Shown here in pieces: positions 36,453 to 48,599 of a stretch of DNA of 64,000 bases. The notes under the pieces are model-generated. The model was not told the DNA's origin, searched no databases, and saw only the letters and a program-made list of their open reading frames with translations. Made by a program: the position numbers and the translations under genes. This DNA comes from Okapia johnstoni (lineage: Eukaryota > Chordata > Mammalia > Artiodactyla > Giraffidae). Numbering within the stretch: the first letter of the stretch is position 1; every line of letters starts with the position of its first letter. The DNA lies in assembly GCA_024291935.2 (NCBI GenBank), contig CM044321.1, forward strand, positions 62,614,985 to 62,678,984, read 5' to 3'.

Positions 36453-37239
36453 AACTTCCCAAAACACTTATCCTATTGTGAGACATAGGTGGATACATCA
36501 TCAATTATCCTTTCTTTATTTCTGGATGGAAAATGTCAATAGAAAATATTTATAATATTGTCCACCATTAATATGAAAAAACTGAAAATTATCCCCCACG
36601 TGATCTTTATAATGTCAAGTAGAAACCAATATAAATTATTTTTACTAATAAGTACTTTGAAAGTCTAAAAATTAAATTGATCCTATTATTCCACACCAGG
36701 GAATTTAAATGCTATTACAACATAGATAGAGCCTAGATTTCCTTTAGTCAGTTGGCAAATGGCAATCATGAGTAATCTGAATGATTCTGCCCTAAATGGA
36801 AGAATTTTTAAAAGATGGACTATGTTTCACTGTTAATATGATAAAGTGGTTTAAGCTAACTGGTCATTCTGACTCATAAGATAATACACATTGACATTTT
36901 CTTTTTATCGATGACCAGCAAATTATAGATAATAAGCAGTCCTCCAGAATTCTCTTGTTCCTTCCTCTCAACATATCACACTTATTATGAAAGTCATCAG
37001 CATCATCATTAAATATGTTTGGAACACACAAGAGAAAAAAGCTTTTAGCTCCTTCTGAAACTCAAGTGAAAACAAAGTATGAAAAACAATCTCAACCAAT
37101 AACGCAAAGCTTCAAGCATTGAGGCATTTCCATCTGACGGTAAGAAAACACAAGACAGAGTCCTTATTTTCTGTTGTGGACAAGGAAGGAGGGAAAGATG
37201 GTAAAGAGGTTGAGAGAGAAAGATGTGGCTGTAAATCCT
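36453..37239. other. Intronic, no recognised content
   Basis: Unassigned AT-rich DNA. Confidence 0.4.
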
Positions 37240-37385
37240 ATTTTATCATCTCAGGCAAATTGTTTGAGCCTTGACATTCTCATAAATAAGAAGGAGATTA
37301 TAGTCCCCGCTCACCAGGTTGTTGTAAAGATTGGAAAGTTAGCACACTAGTATGGCTGGCATTTAGAGAGCTTAGTACCTGTACC
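37240..37385 (+). repeat. MIR SINE fragment
   Basis: TCAGGCAAATTGTTTGAGCC, AAGGAGATTATAGTCCCCGC and AGGTTGTTGTAAAGATT align in order with the MIR core and 3' half. Confidence 0.6.
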
Positions 37386-37543
37386 TCCACCCTGATGTCA
37401 TCTGAGCATTTTATACTTATTCAATTCAATTTAATTAAAAATGCTTATGTGTGTTGAAGACGCTAAAAGTTCTTCAAAGTAAATTCCTTGAGAAGCCTTA
37501 GCACTTGTATGAAGACTGAGTTTATGTTAAAGTAACAGAGAGG

Positions 37544-37761
37544 GGCTTCCCTTATAGCTCAGTTGGTAAAGAATCTGCCTGTAATGCAGGAGACCTGGAT
37601 TCGATTGCTGGGTTGGGAAGATCCCCTGGAAAAGGAAATGGCTACCCACTCCAGTATTCTTGCCTAGAGAATCCCATGGACAGAGGAGCCTGGCAGGCTA
37701 CTGTCCATGGGGTCGCAAGAGCCGGACACGACTTAGTGACTAAACCACCACCACCACCAAG
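37544..37761 (+). mobile_element. Bov-tA SINE with ACC-repeat tail
   Basis: GCTTCCCTTATAGCTCAGTTGG head through CACGACTTAGTGACTAAACC, then a short (ACC)n run at 37744-37758. Flanking AGAGAGG at 37537-37543 and 37762-37768. Confidence 0.92.
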
Positions 37762-37768
37762 AGAGAGG

Positions 37769-37975
37769 ACATACTGGTGGCTCAATCAGTAAAGAAGCAG
37801 TCTGCAGTGCAAGAGACCAGGGTTCAGTCCCTGAGTCAGGAATATCCCGTGGAGAAAGGAATGGCAACCCACTCTGGTCTTCTTGCCTGGCAAATCCCAT
37901 GGACAGAGGATCTACTGGTTACAGTCAATGGGGTCGCAAAGAGTTGGACACGACAGAGCGACTTTCACTTTAAGA
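37769..37975 (+). mobile_element. Bov-tA SINE, adjacent copy
   Basis: ACTGGTGGCTCAATCAGTAAAG head and GACACGACAGAGCGACTTTC tail. It follows directly after the previous SINE in the same orientation. The two differ enough to be separate insertions, not a recent tandem copy. Confidence 0.9.
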
Positions 37976-38102
37976 GCAAGGGGAAACAAAACTTTAAAAT
38001 GTGAGCTTTGGTGAAAAACTTTTGGGAGTTCATTTTCATTAATCACCTTAATCAATTATTTTGTTTTTTTTTAGTCACTAAGTTGTGTCCTAGCACAGCA
38101 CA

Positions 38103-38107
<5 letters not shown>

Positions 38108-38139
<32 letters not shown>
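38108..38139 (+). repeat. (TG)16 microsatellite
   Basis: Uninterrupted TG dinucleotides directly at the 3'-end side of the neighbouring antisense SINE. Confidence 0.97.
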
Positions 38140-38140
<1 letters not shown>

Positions 38141-38346
38141 ATGCTCAGTCATGTCCGACTCTCTGTGACCCCATGAACTATAGCCCGTGGGGCTTCTCTG
38201 TCCATGGGATTCTTCAGGCAAGAATACTGGAGTGGGTTGCCATATCTTACTCCAGGGGATCATCACAATCCAGGGATTGAACCCACGTCTCATATGTCTC
38301 CTGCATTGCAGACAGACTCTTCACTTGCTGAGCCATCGGGGAAGCC
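38140..38346 (-). mobile_element. Bov-tA SINE inserted in a TG-rich site
   Basis: GCATGCTCAGTCATGTCCGA through GAGCCATCGGGGAAGCCC. A 15-base match GTGTATGTGTGTGTG (38103-38117 and 38350-38364) is the likely target duplication. Confidence 0.92.
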
Positions 38347-38365
38347 CATGTGTATGTGTGTGTGG

Positions 38366-38897
38366 AGGTATCCAGGGTGGAAGTCCTAGAACCCATCCCC
38401 AAAGATACCAAGGGACACACACATATCCATGTACAGATACACGCACATATGTATACACACATATATGTATGCACACCCCTTCATAATAAAAATAATGGAA
38501 ACTGGAACTGCTTGTCTTAAAAATCATAGATGGTTTCTTAGGTTTGAAAGAGATTCTAAAGTTTATCTGGAAAAATCACATAAAATGTTTTTTGCCAAGC
38601 ACGAGTAGTATAGAATCATATTATTCCTCTTTTCCAGTTTCAAATGATTTTAATGCTCACGCAGATCAGCCTGATTTAATGTGGACGGAGTCTTCTTGTA
38701 CAAGGGCATGAGGTGGTGAGGGTCTTTGGATGCCAGTCACAAATATACAGCAAAATGTTAATATTAGTTATCTCTGAATATTGGGATAAAGTGCCTGCTC
38801 TTCTTTTTTGTGTGTTTTTCTGTCTTTCCTAATATCTCTACAATGAACATGTATTATTTTTAAATCAGAAAAATATGTGCTTCTATGTACATATCTA
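38366..38897. other. Intronic, CA-rich patch
   Basis: 38412-38475 is rich in CACA/CATA repeats. No other content recognised. Confidence 0.45.
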
Positions 38898-38905
38898 TAT
38901 GTATA

Positions 38906-39125
38906 TTCATCTTAATTGTTGTTTTAGTCTCTCAGTCATGTCCAACTCTTTTGTGACCCATGAACTGTAGCCCGCCAGGCTCCTCTTTCCATGGGATTTT
39001 CCAGGCAAGAATACTGGAGTGAGCTGCCATTTTCTTCTGCAGGGGATCTTCCCAACCCAGGGATCAAACTTGCGTCTCCTGCATTGGCAAATGGATTCTT
39101 CACCACTGAGCCACACGGGAAGCCC
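38906..39125 (-). mobile_element. Bov-tA SINE, antisense
   Basis: AGTCTCTCAGTCATGTCCAA through GAGCCACACGGGAAGCCC. Possible duplication TATGTATA at 38898-38905 and 39126-39133. Confidence 0.92.
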
Positions 39126-39133
39126 TATGTATA

Positions 39134-39943
39134 GTTATGTACAGGCACATTGATCTCGGAGAAACCGGGTATATATGTCATCATCCACATTGACAGGCCT
39201 AGCAAATGTGGAGTCATTACATTATTGTTGGTACAGAGTCACTGGCTTTTGCTCCTTCAAGTTCACTGGAGTGGAGCAACAAGAAGAACAACTCAAAGAG
39301 ACAGCAAAGTTAGGAGAATGGTCTGGGTGAGCAAAGAGTCAGTAAAGGAATCCTACCATTTCTTCTGGTTATTCTGCTATCTTTAAAATTCCTTTAGCTG
39401 CCAACGTGGTCAAGATAGTGTTAAAATACGACCACATAGTAGCCCTTGACCTCAAGGAATCTAATCTAGCAATCAATTGCAACTTCAAGATAAATAGAAG
39501 TAATAATTTATAACATGTATACTCATCCATTTTGTTTTTTCAGACAATATTGATTTCCAATTGTATTTACATACTTCTCTTGCATATTTTATTCTAGAGT
39601 ATCAGAGCCCATTCATCTTCTTTATCATCTGAAATATCTTTGATTCTTCTAGTCTGACCTTAAGTCACTAGCTTTAGGAAAGAAACTTAGAGTATATTCT
39701 ATTCAGTGCTTTTCAGCATAAACTTAATGTTTGACTTGCAGGAAATGTTTGTTAAATCATGTCTTCTAGCACCTGTTTTGGATGACTTTTACTTTACTAT
39801 ACCATGATCTCCTTAAGCCAAGCCTGTGCTGTCTGATAATCTCAACTAATAAGCAAAGATTCAAGTTTAACTTTGAGAGATCAGAGGGCATTTTGATATC
39901 AAGCTTATACTGCCTCTCTCCTCCTCTTCTACTCCCACTTCCC

Positions 39944-39984
<41 letters not shown>

Positions 39985-40261
39985 ACTCCTAGAACCATCA
40001 CCTTATACAGGTATGAAGAAAATAAAATTTATATAAGTTTAGAAGACTGGCCCAAGATTACTGAGATTATTCATTTTTGAGCCAGGATTAAAATTCACTT
40101 TTTTTGGTCTAGGATCAAATATAAATATTTTTCATAAACATTACTTTAATTCCAATCTTTAACATTCTGTAGAATAAGGAAAAATATAAAAATAAGTAAA
40201 TGTTTTAAGGCTTAATTTTGTATAACAGGAAATGTTTCCTGGTAGAAGAGGATCAGGTTTG
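39134..40261. other. Intronic, microsatellite only
   Basis: No gene. Contains the AC microsatellite and possibly an old MIR/L2 fragment near 40000-40110 (GACTGGCCCAAGATTACTGAG). Confidence 0.4.
39947..39982 (+). repeat. (AC)18 microsatellite
   Basis: Eighteen uninterrupted AC units. Likely length-polymorphic. Confidence 0.98.
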
Positions 40262-40385
40262 GATTTAGGCAGACAGGAACACAAGTCCTAGTTCTATCTC
40301 CTTACTACTTGCATGACCCAATGATGATTATTTAACTTGAAACAAACAAGCAAAATGGTAATGGCTACCTCTCAAAATGATAAGA
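40262..40385 (+). repeat. MIR-like SINE fragment
   Basis: TTACTACTTGCATGACCCAA and AAATGGTAATGGCTACCTCTC fit the MIR core, diverged. Confidence 0.45.
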
Positions 40386-40419
40386 ATAAGAAATTTTAAA
40401 TACTTTCCGTAAAGTGGAG

Positions 40420-40626
40420 CTTCCCTGGTAGCTCAGAAGGTAAAGAATCTGCCTGCAATGTGGGAGACCTGGGTTCCATCCCTGGGTCAGGAAAATCCCC
40501 TGGAGAAGGGAATGGCAACCCATTCCAGTATTCTTGCCTGGAGAATTCCATGGGCAGGTAGGGCTACAGTCCATGGGGGTCGCAAAGAGTTGGACACAAG
40601 TGAGCAACTTACACTTTCACTTTCAG
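40420..40626 (+). mobile_element. Bov-tA SINE
   Basis: GCTTCCCTGGTAGCTCAGAAGG head, close to family consensus, with an internal deletion near 40555 (GGGCAGGTAGGGCTACAG). The tail ends CACTTTCACTTTCAG. Confidence 0.93.
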
Positions 40627-40969
40627 GTAAAATGAGTGCCTAGTGTATTCACATTTGCATTAGTATTGTCAGCAGCAGCAGCATTCATTCATTCATTTCA
40701 GAACCAAGTAGCTAATTTGATCTATGTCTAAAGACTGACGTTTACATCACGATGCTCAGTAGTGGTGATTAGGTGATGCAGACCTCAGGAGGCAAACTTG
40801 TTGAACTCTGGTGATGTAATCTCAGAGGCAGGAAATCCTAAATATCTGCACAGTGGTCAGGAGGAACTGTGAATGGATGAGAGGTTGGATGGAGCCAGGA
40901 AGCTTGACTGTTACATCAGACACGTTAAGAATTTAGGAGAAAGGAAATGGACCAGGCTTCTAAGTCTAC

Positions 40970-41193
40970 GTGCCTGCATGTGCGCTCAGTCACCAAGTAG
41001 CATCCTACTCTTTTGTGACCCCAGGGACTGTAGCCCACCAGGCTCCTATGTCTGTGGGATTCTCCAGGCAAGAATACTGGAGTGGGTTGCCATTTCTTCC
41101 TCCAGGGGATCTTCCCAACCCAGGGATTGAACCCATGTCTCGTCCCTGTTTCGGCCGGCGGATTCTTTACCACTGAGCCCCCTGGAAAGACTA
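40970..41193 (-). mobile_element. Bov-tA SINE, antisense
   Basis: GCGCTCAGTCACCAAGTAGC through CACTGAGCCCCCTGGAAAG. A small rearranged stretch with CpGs (TTCGGCCGGCGG at 41149-41160) replaces the usual CATTGGCAGGCGG. Confidence 0.9.
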
Positions 41194-42660
41194 CAGTGAA
41201 GTCTAAATAAATAGAGTCAAAATACGTTGCTAATCATCGGACACACTGTAGTTTCACTCTGAATACAGAGAAAGAAAAAGGAAAGTCATGGTAAAAGAAA
41301 ATGATCAGCGATGATCTCATGGAAGAATAAACAAGTTCCTTTAGGGATATTTTAGGGAGTATGTGTTCAGAGGAGGCAGGTCATTTGAATACAACATTAT
41401 GAGAATAGATGCAGAACATCTCCTTCCATAAATCACACTGTTTCTTTTAATAAAGATGAGATAAAGCAGATCAAGTTTGTTTTGACCACACTTAAGGAGA
41501 AGACTGCCACCTGGCGAATATCTGAGGCCTTAAAAATACATCAGCATTAGTTTAAACACCTGGCATGGACTCAAAAATAATAGTCACACACTACATTATT
41601 TTTCTTTACTTTTTAATGGATTACATGGCTTCACACCACCCTGTTAGCCGAGATTTTGTAAGGCGGCATAAACGTCACAAGTTTCCATGACATTTATCCA
41701 TTTTTACCTGGTACTAATGCATGTTTTACAGGTCACCTAATTCAGATGAAATATTACCGCCCAAAGTAAACAAAAATTTATAAACCACCATGATATATTT
41801 CTTTGGATTTCTTCTATACTTAATTCTATAGCAAAATGACAAAAATGATGTCTTGGGATCACCATAATGCTGAGACATTCCGTTCTTTACAACTCTGATC
41901 CAAAGAGCCAAGAGCAGGGGAAGTCATTTTTCATTCTATAACTAGTGCTGTAGTCAGAATCTGTTTTGATTTTTCCTAGAGCCTAGCTTTTTCTGTATAT
42001 TTTATCTGAGCCTTAAGAGATGAAGAATTAAGCCCCAAAGTTTTCTTATTTTGGTAACATATTCCCCCTCCACCTATCCTGATACGTACTTTTGACACAT
42101 TAAAGTGGAAGTTAAGAAGTCTCTTAGCTGGTTGCTAACAGAACTCATAAATTTCTGAAGTCTTTCATTCTTGTAGCTAAAGATTCAAGTTCACTGCTAA
42201 AGAAACTCAATGGAGAAAAGAAAAAAATATATGATTCTTTCCATTTAGCTGTGTACTTCTTAGCACCCAGTCAAAAACCTAGGTAATATTTTCTTTAGTT
42301 GTGGATGAAATAAAGCCATCGTTATATTCAGAAGACCAGGTGCCCTATGCTTTTCTTTAGCTGAGAAAGTCCAGCTACGAGGCTGACACGACTTAGCACC
42401 TGTCTCTCCTCATTAGCTTCACGTTGTTATTTCCTAGAATTTTCCCAAGCATTAGTTTAGTTATTTTTGTGCAATCTCAAAGGAGAAGTTCTGAAAAACC
42501 AGTTATTTCTATAGCACTCCTTAGTTTCGGAGCTATGTTTTTATCCTGAAAAGACAAGTCTTTGTGGCCTTGCCTTTCATCAATACTTAGCAGTATAATG
42601 CATCATGTGACAGTGATGGAGCATAGCTGTCCTCATTTACTTTAACTTGCTAATTCTTTT
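41194..42660. other. Intronic, no recognised content
   Basis: Moderately complex non-repetitive DNA as far as I can see. No coding frame supported. Confidence 0.4.
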
Positions 42661-43265
42661 TTTTTGTTACTTTTTCTTTTTAATTTTTAAAAATTTTATA
42701 TTGGAGTATAGTTGATTAACAGTGTGGTCTTAATGTTAGGTGTACAGCAAAGTGACTCAGTTAAACAGACACATGTATCTATTCTTTTTCAAATTCTTTT
42801 CCCATTTAGGTTATTACAGAATATTGGGCAGAGTTCCCTGTGCTATCCAGTAGGTGCTTGTCGGTTATTTTCTTTTTATAAACTTTTTATTTTACATTGG
42901 AGTACAGCAGATTAACAATGTTGTGATAGTTCTAGGTGGACAGAAAAGGGACTCAGCCATACACATACATGCATCCGTTCTGCCTGGTTATATATTTTAA
43001 ATACAGCAGTGTGTATATGCCAGTCCCCGAATCTCAGTCTAGTCCTTTCCCAACTCTTCCCCACTGGTAACCATAAATTCGTTCTCTAAGTTTGTGAGTT
43101 TGTTTCTGTTTTATAAATGAGTTCAATTATGTAATTTTTTAGAGTTTCTGCATTGCGTATAAGCAATATCATATGATATTTATTTTTCTCTGACTTCACT
43201 TCGTATGATAATCTCCAGGTCCATCCACGTTGCTGCAAATGACATTGTTTCATTCTTCTTAATGA
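42661..43265 (-). mobile_element. Two L1 3' ends in tandem, antisense
   Basis: Two successive poly(T)-led L1 3' UTR copies: about 42661-42870 (ATTGGAGTATAGTTGATTAAC) and about 42871-43265 (ATTGGAGTACAGCAGATTAAC to CAGGTCCATCCACGTTGC). Both are 5' truncated and in the same orientation. Confidence 0.75.
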
Positions 43266-44187
43266 AGACTTTTTACCTTTAGTTTTTCCCTCATGTGATT
43301 ACTAATATATAAATATAAAAGCTCAACTAGCCACAGTTGTTGTATTTGGATCTTTTAAAACAAAATAGTTTTTCAGTCTGTTATACTGTGATGCCTTTTG
43401 TAGTTCAGTTTCTTCTCAAACTTCATGAATACCAGCCTGTTCTTTAAGCAGATTTTACTTTTCCAATCAAAAAGAATTTTAGTCACGTTTTCCTCTCCTG
43501 GCTCTATAATACCGCGCACATCCTAGGTATTAAGTAACAGTTTGCCAAATAGATAGATGAACATGGCAGATTAAAAACCCCCATCATCACTCATGAAAAT
43601 AAAGCAGGCAAAGAACAATTTGACAAGATAAAATCGAACAACAAAGGCTTTAGTGAAGGTAACAATTCTGATTTAGATCCTACTCAGAAGGAAATCAAAA
43701 TTATTAATACCTATGTTATTAAATTTTCTGGGAATTTTTTTTATTTTGAAATTTGGCCTCTATCACCACAGATACTGTGTAGGATTATGAGTGAAGTATT
43801 GCATTCTGAGAAGCCTCACCTTTTCTTAACAAGTTAAAGTCCCACACAGAGCATGCAGACTTCCTTGAAGTAATTTACAGTATTCCGATAAAAACCTGCA
43901 ACTGTTAAAAAAATACAAAGCACACTCTCAATTTTATATGTATTGAGAGAGAGAGAGTGAAAAGGAATATATATTTGGGTAGAAAGAAAAACAATGTGTA
44001 CCTCTGGGTAAAGGGATTTAGGGGGAATTTTGGTTTTCCTCTTGTAGTTTTGACATTTTAAAAATCTTTCAACAATAAGGATATACAGCTTTTGTAACAG
44101 GAAAAAGTCAATACTTCTGTGAAAGGTCATAATGCTTCTGCATATCACAACAGAAAAAGGCAGTGAGAGCAAGAAATTATTAAAGAT
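43266..44187. other. Intronic, no recognised content
   Basis: Unassigned, with a short GA run at 43945-43957. Confidence 0.4.
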
Positions 44188-44195
44188 GTGGGCAG

Positions 44196-44553
44196 GTTGT
44201 TGTTGCTGTTTTTCAATCTCTAAGTCATGTCCGACTCTTTTCGACCCCATGAACTGCAATACCCAGGCTTCCCTGTCCTTCAATATGTCCTGGAGTTTGC
44301 TCAAACTCATATCCATTGAGTCGATGATGCCACCCAACCACCTGATCCTCTCTCACCCCACTTTTCCTGCTTTCAATCTTTCCCGGCATCAAGGTCTTTC
44401 CAGTGAGGCAGCTCTTCACATCAGGTGGCCAAAGTATTGGAGCTTTCAGCATCAGTACTTCCAATGAATATTCAGGGTTGATTTCCTTTAGGATTGATTG
44501 GTTGGATCTCCTTGCAGTCCAAGGCAATCTCAAGAGGCTTCTCCAACACCACA
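44196..44553 (-). mobile_element. Short BovB 3' end, antisense
   Basis: Reversed BovB 3' terminal 350 bases (TAAGTCATGTCCGACTCTTT to CTTCTCCAACACCACA). 8-bp duplication GTGGGCAG at 44188-44195 and 44554-44561. Confidence 0.92.
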
Positions 44554-44668
44554 GTGGGCAGATTAGGTATAAATATAGAGTTGTTCCTTTGGGGAAATCT
44601 TTAATTATACAATTATAGTAATTAATGCAAGGGACAGAAAATTTAGGAAACTTATACCCATTCAACAG

Positions 44669-45626
44669 ACTGGGTATTGGAACAACAGACTGGTTCCAAA
44701 TAGGAAAAGGAGTACGTCAAGGCTGTATATTGTCACCCTACTTAGTTAACTTATATGCAGAGTACATCATAAGAAACACTGGGCTGGAGGAAGCACAAGC
44801 TGGAATCAAGATTGCCAGGAGAAATATCAATAACCTCAGATACGCAGAAGACACCACCCTTATGGAAGAAAACGAAGAAGAACTAAAGACCCTCTTGATG
44901 AAAGTGAAAGAGGAGAGTAAAAAAGTTGGCTTAAAGCTCAACATTCAGAAAGCTAAGATCATGGCATCTGGTCCATCACTTCATGGCAAATAGATAGGGA
45001 AACAGTAGAAACAGTGGCTGGCTTTATTTTTCTGGGCTCCAAAATCACTGCTGATGGTGATTGCAGCCATGAAATTAAAAGACGCTTACTCCTTGGAAGG
45101 AAAGTTATGACCAACCTAGACAGCATATCAAAAAGCAGAGACATTACTTTGCCAACAAAGGTCCGTCTAGTCAAGGCTATGGTTTTTTCAGTAGTCATGT
45201 ATGGATGTGAGAGTTGGACTGTAAAGAAAGCTGAGCACCGAAGAATTGATGCTTTTGAACTGTGGTGTTGGAGAAGACTCTTGAGAGTCCCTTGGACTGC
45301 AAGAAGACCCAACCAGTCCATCCTAAAGGAGATCAGTCCTGGGTGTTCACTGGAAGGACTGATGTTGAAGCTGAAACTCCAATCCTTTGGCCACCTGATG
45401 TGAAGAGCTGATTCGTTGGAAAAGACCCTAATGCTGGGAAGGATTGGGGGCAGGAGGAGAAGGGGATGACAGAGGATGAGATGGTTGGATGGCATCACCG
45501 ACTCAATGGACATGGGTTTGGGTGGACTCCGGGAGTTGGTGATGGACAGGGAGGCCTGGCATGCTGTGGTTCATGGGGTTGCAAAGAGTTGGACATGACT
45601 GAGCGACTCAACTGAACTGAGCTGAC
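44669..45626 (+). mobile_element. 5'-truncated BovB LINE, sense
   Basis: Starts within the RT region (GGAACAACAGACTGGTTCC) and runs to the ACTGAGCGACTCAACTGAAC end. A perfect 13-bp duplication ACCCATTCAACAG lies at 44656-44668 and 45627-45639. The catalytic YADD reads YAED here (RYAEDTTLM, near 44840), so even the retained RT segment lacks a key aspartate. It is the only + strand BovB in this intron. Confidence 0.95.
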
Positions 45627-45639
45627 ACCCATTCAACAG

Positions 45640-47512
45640 GCCCATTCTTTTAGGTGTTCACATATAAAATCTAAAATAGTATTTGTATACTTAAATTTAC
45701 ATTCCCATTATTTATAGAAATATAAAAAGACAGTTAATAATTATTCATGTTTCCATTTTTAATATCATACAAGTAAAGGGTATTTTCTCCTTTCATTTAT
45801 AAATCACTTTAACTCTATCAAAGCTTTTTCTTCATATTAAGATCACTTGCCTGGAGAATTCCATGGACTATACAGCCCATGAGGTCGCAAAGAGTCAGAC
45901 ACCACTGAGCGACTTTCACTTTCACTTTTGCTTCAACTACTGGTTCTGTATTTTCACTCTGCCTCTCCTCATTCATGGGAACCGTTTTGATTCCCATTCT
46001 GCTCTTTTGGACGAGCAGGTTTTTTCATTAAAACACTCTATGGATGGAATTCTGCTGCATCTCTCACTGCCAAAAATGATCCATATGAAGTTTATTACCT
46101 TCTTTGTTTCATAGTTGCTGTGATAGATAAAGCTCTTAAATTGAGTTATCCATTTAAAGCATAGATTTTTAAAAGAAATTGAACTATTAACAACAGTATT
46201 ATTTTGCCATACTGGATTGATGAGACCTTGTCTACATCCCCCATATTTTGAGTATTAGTCACAGTGAATTAAAATCTGAGGATTCAAGTCGTTTGTCCCT
46301 ACATTGCTGCCAAACATGTTCCATCCAATTTGGAGGACAAAAGTCTAGTGTTATGGTTTCTATCACACTAAGAATCTCAGACCACTTGAAAATTATGAGC
46401 AAGCTTGGTAATATTTGTTTAAATTTAACATAAACTCAGATATATTTTGCTCCATGGAGACTTCATTCGAACCTCAAATCACAGGATTTGACGTAATTAT
46501 GTCAACTTTTATTCATTCATGTAAATCTACATTAATCATATGCAGCACACTTTAAACAAATCTATGAAGAAAAATATAAAAAATATAAAACAGAAAAAAT
46601 GAAGGTTAACTTTAGTGTGATTTTTTTAACCTGACAGATTTGTTTTATTTCAAAATTGTGAAATAATTTAATAGTTTGTATTCCTTTGTGTATTTAAAAT
46701 AAAATTATAAAGTCAAAAATAGAGTAAGGTATTTTAAAAACATGACAAAAATTTATAAAAATAATTCTATTTAACATTGATAAATCAACAAAGGACAGCA
46801 AAGAAATTATGCAATCTTCTGTATTTTATGGTCTATCTATATAATGAAACTAGCACCTTTTATTTTTGTTGGAACTTAATCCTTTTGGAAAAGCAACTTA
46901 GCAACAGTTAGCAAAAGCAAAACCAAAGAAAAAATTATTTATATTTAGTCATTCATTCTTTCATGTATTCAAAATGGAGGTGATTAAGTAAATTACAATG
47001 TATTATTAATTTAAATGTTTCACAAGTATCAAAATAATATTTTTAAAACAAAATCTATCAATAAATAAATAAATATCAAATAATGACTGAATTCCATATG
47101 AATTAAATAAACACTTTGTATTAATAATTAATTTAAACATGATGTGAATATTAAATCTCTTTAGCAAGGGTTAAAAGGGGTTTTCATGTGGACAAGACTC
47201 TATGAACTTAAAAGTAAAGTGGATATTTAATCTATGCAAAACCCTATACACATGGCTTTCCCTCTCAAAGACTGGTGATCTATTTGAATGAAAGAGTTCC
47301 TGGGGAACACTGAGCAATAATAGGGGGAAAAGACTGGTAAATTTGTTGAGATGAAAATAACATTAACAATCTTCATAATAAAAATTTATATAAAACATGG
47401 AAAATATATGAAATAAATATGATAGAGGAAAATGGTTAATATGTTTTAAAATAACAATGAAGAGAAACAGGTAAGACTTACCATTCAAGAACCCTATTAT
47501 TCCAGTCTTTCA
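45640..47512. other. Intronic, very AT-rich; one SINE fragment
   Basis: Holds the small Bov-A remnant at 45846-45930. From 46440 on it is AT-rich with no recognised element. Confidence 0.4.
45846..45930 (+). mobile_element. Bov-A 3' fragment
   Basis: CTTGCCTGGAGAATTCCATGG, then GGTCGCAAAGAGTCAGACAC and the CACTTTCACTTT end. Only the 3' part of the SINE remains. Confidence 0.8.
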
Positions 47513-48535
47513 TCAGTTCAGTTCAGTCTCTCAGTCATGTCCAACTCTTTGTGACCCCATGGAATGCAGCACGCCAGGCTTCCCTGTCCATCACCAACTC
47601 TCAGAGCTTGCTCAAACTCATGTCCATCGAGTCGGTGATGCCATCCAACCATCTCATCCTCTGTGGTCCACTTTTTCTCCTGCCTTCAATCTTTCCTAGA
47701 ATTAGGGTCTTTTCTAATGAGTCAGTGCTTCACATCAGGTGGCCAAAGTAGTGGAGCATCAGCTTCAGCATCAGTCCTTTCGATGAACATTCAGGACTTA
47801 TTTCCTTCAGGATGCACTGGTTGGATCTCCTTGCAGTCCAAGGGACTCTCAAGAGTCTTCTCCAACACCACAGTTCAAAAGCATCAATTCTTCGGCACTC
47901 AGTTTTCTTTATAGTCCATCTGTCACATCCATACATGACTACTGGAAAAACCATAGCTTTGACTAGACAGACCTTTGTTGGCAAAGTAATGTCTCTGCTT
48001 TTTAATATGCTATCTAGGTTGGTCATAACTTTTCTTCCAAGGAGTAAATGTCTTTTACTTTCATGGCTGCAGACACCATCTTCAGTGATTTTGGAGCCCC
48101 AAAAGATAAAGTCTGTCACTGTTTCCATTGTTACCCATCCATTTGCCATGAAGTGATGGGACCAGATGCCATGATATTAGTTTTCTGAACGTTGAGTTTT
48201 AAGCCAACTTTTTCATTCTCCTCTTTAACTTTCATCAAGAGGCTCTTTAGTTCTTCACATTCTGCCATAAATGTGTTGTCATCTGCGTATCTGAGGTTAT
48301 TGATATTTCTCCTGGCAATCTTGATTCCAGCTTGTGCTTCATCCAGCCCAGCATTTCGCATGATGTACTCTGCATATAAGGTAAATAAGCAGGGTGACAG
48401 TATATAACCTTGATGTACTCCTTTCCCGATTTGGAACCAATCTGATATTCCATGTCCAGTTCTAACTGTTGCCTCTTGACCTGCATACAGATTTCTCAGG
48501 AGGCAAGTCAAGTGGTCTGGTATTCCCAAACATTT
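47513..48535 (-). mobile_element. 5'-truncated BovB LINE, antisense
   Basis: Reversed BovB from CAGTTCAGTTCAGTCTCTCA to GGTCTGGTATTCCC. 48540-48565 (AGCCTTGGCATC) may be further element sequence after a small deletion. The minus strand carries RT pieces at 48529-48131 (GVHQGYILSPC; YADD reads YADDN) and 48149-47730. The frames do not join. Confidence 0.92.
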
Positions 48536-48599
48536 CTAATTTTATAGCCTTGGCATCAAAATCAGAAGAACAGTGTGAAAAAGGAAAATTATGACCTAT

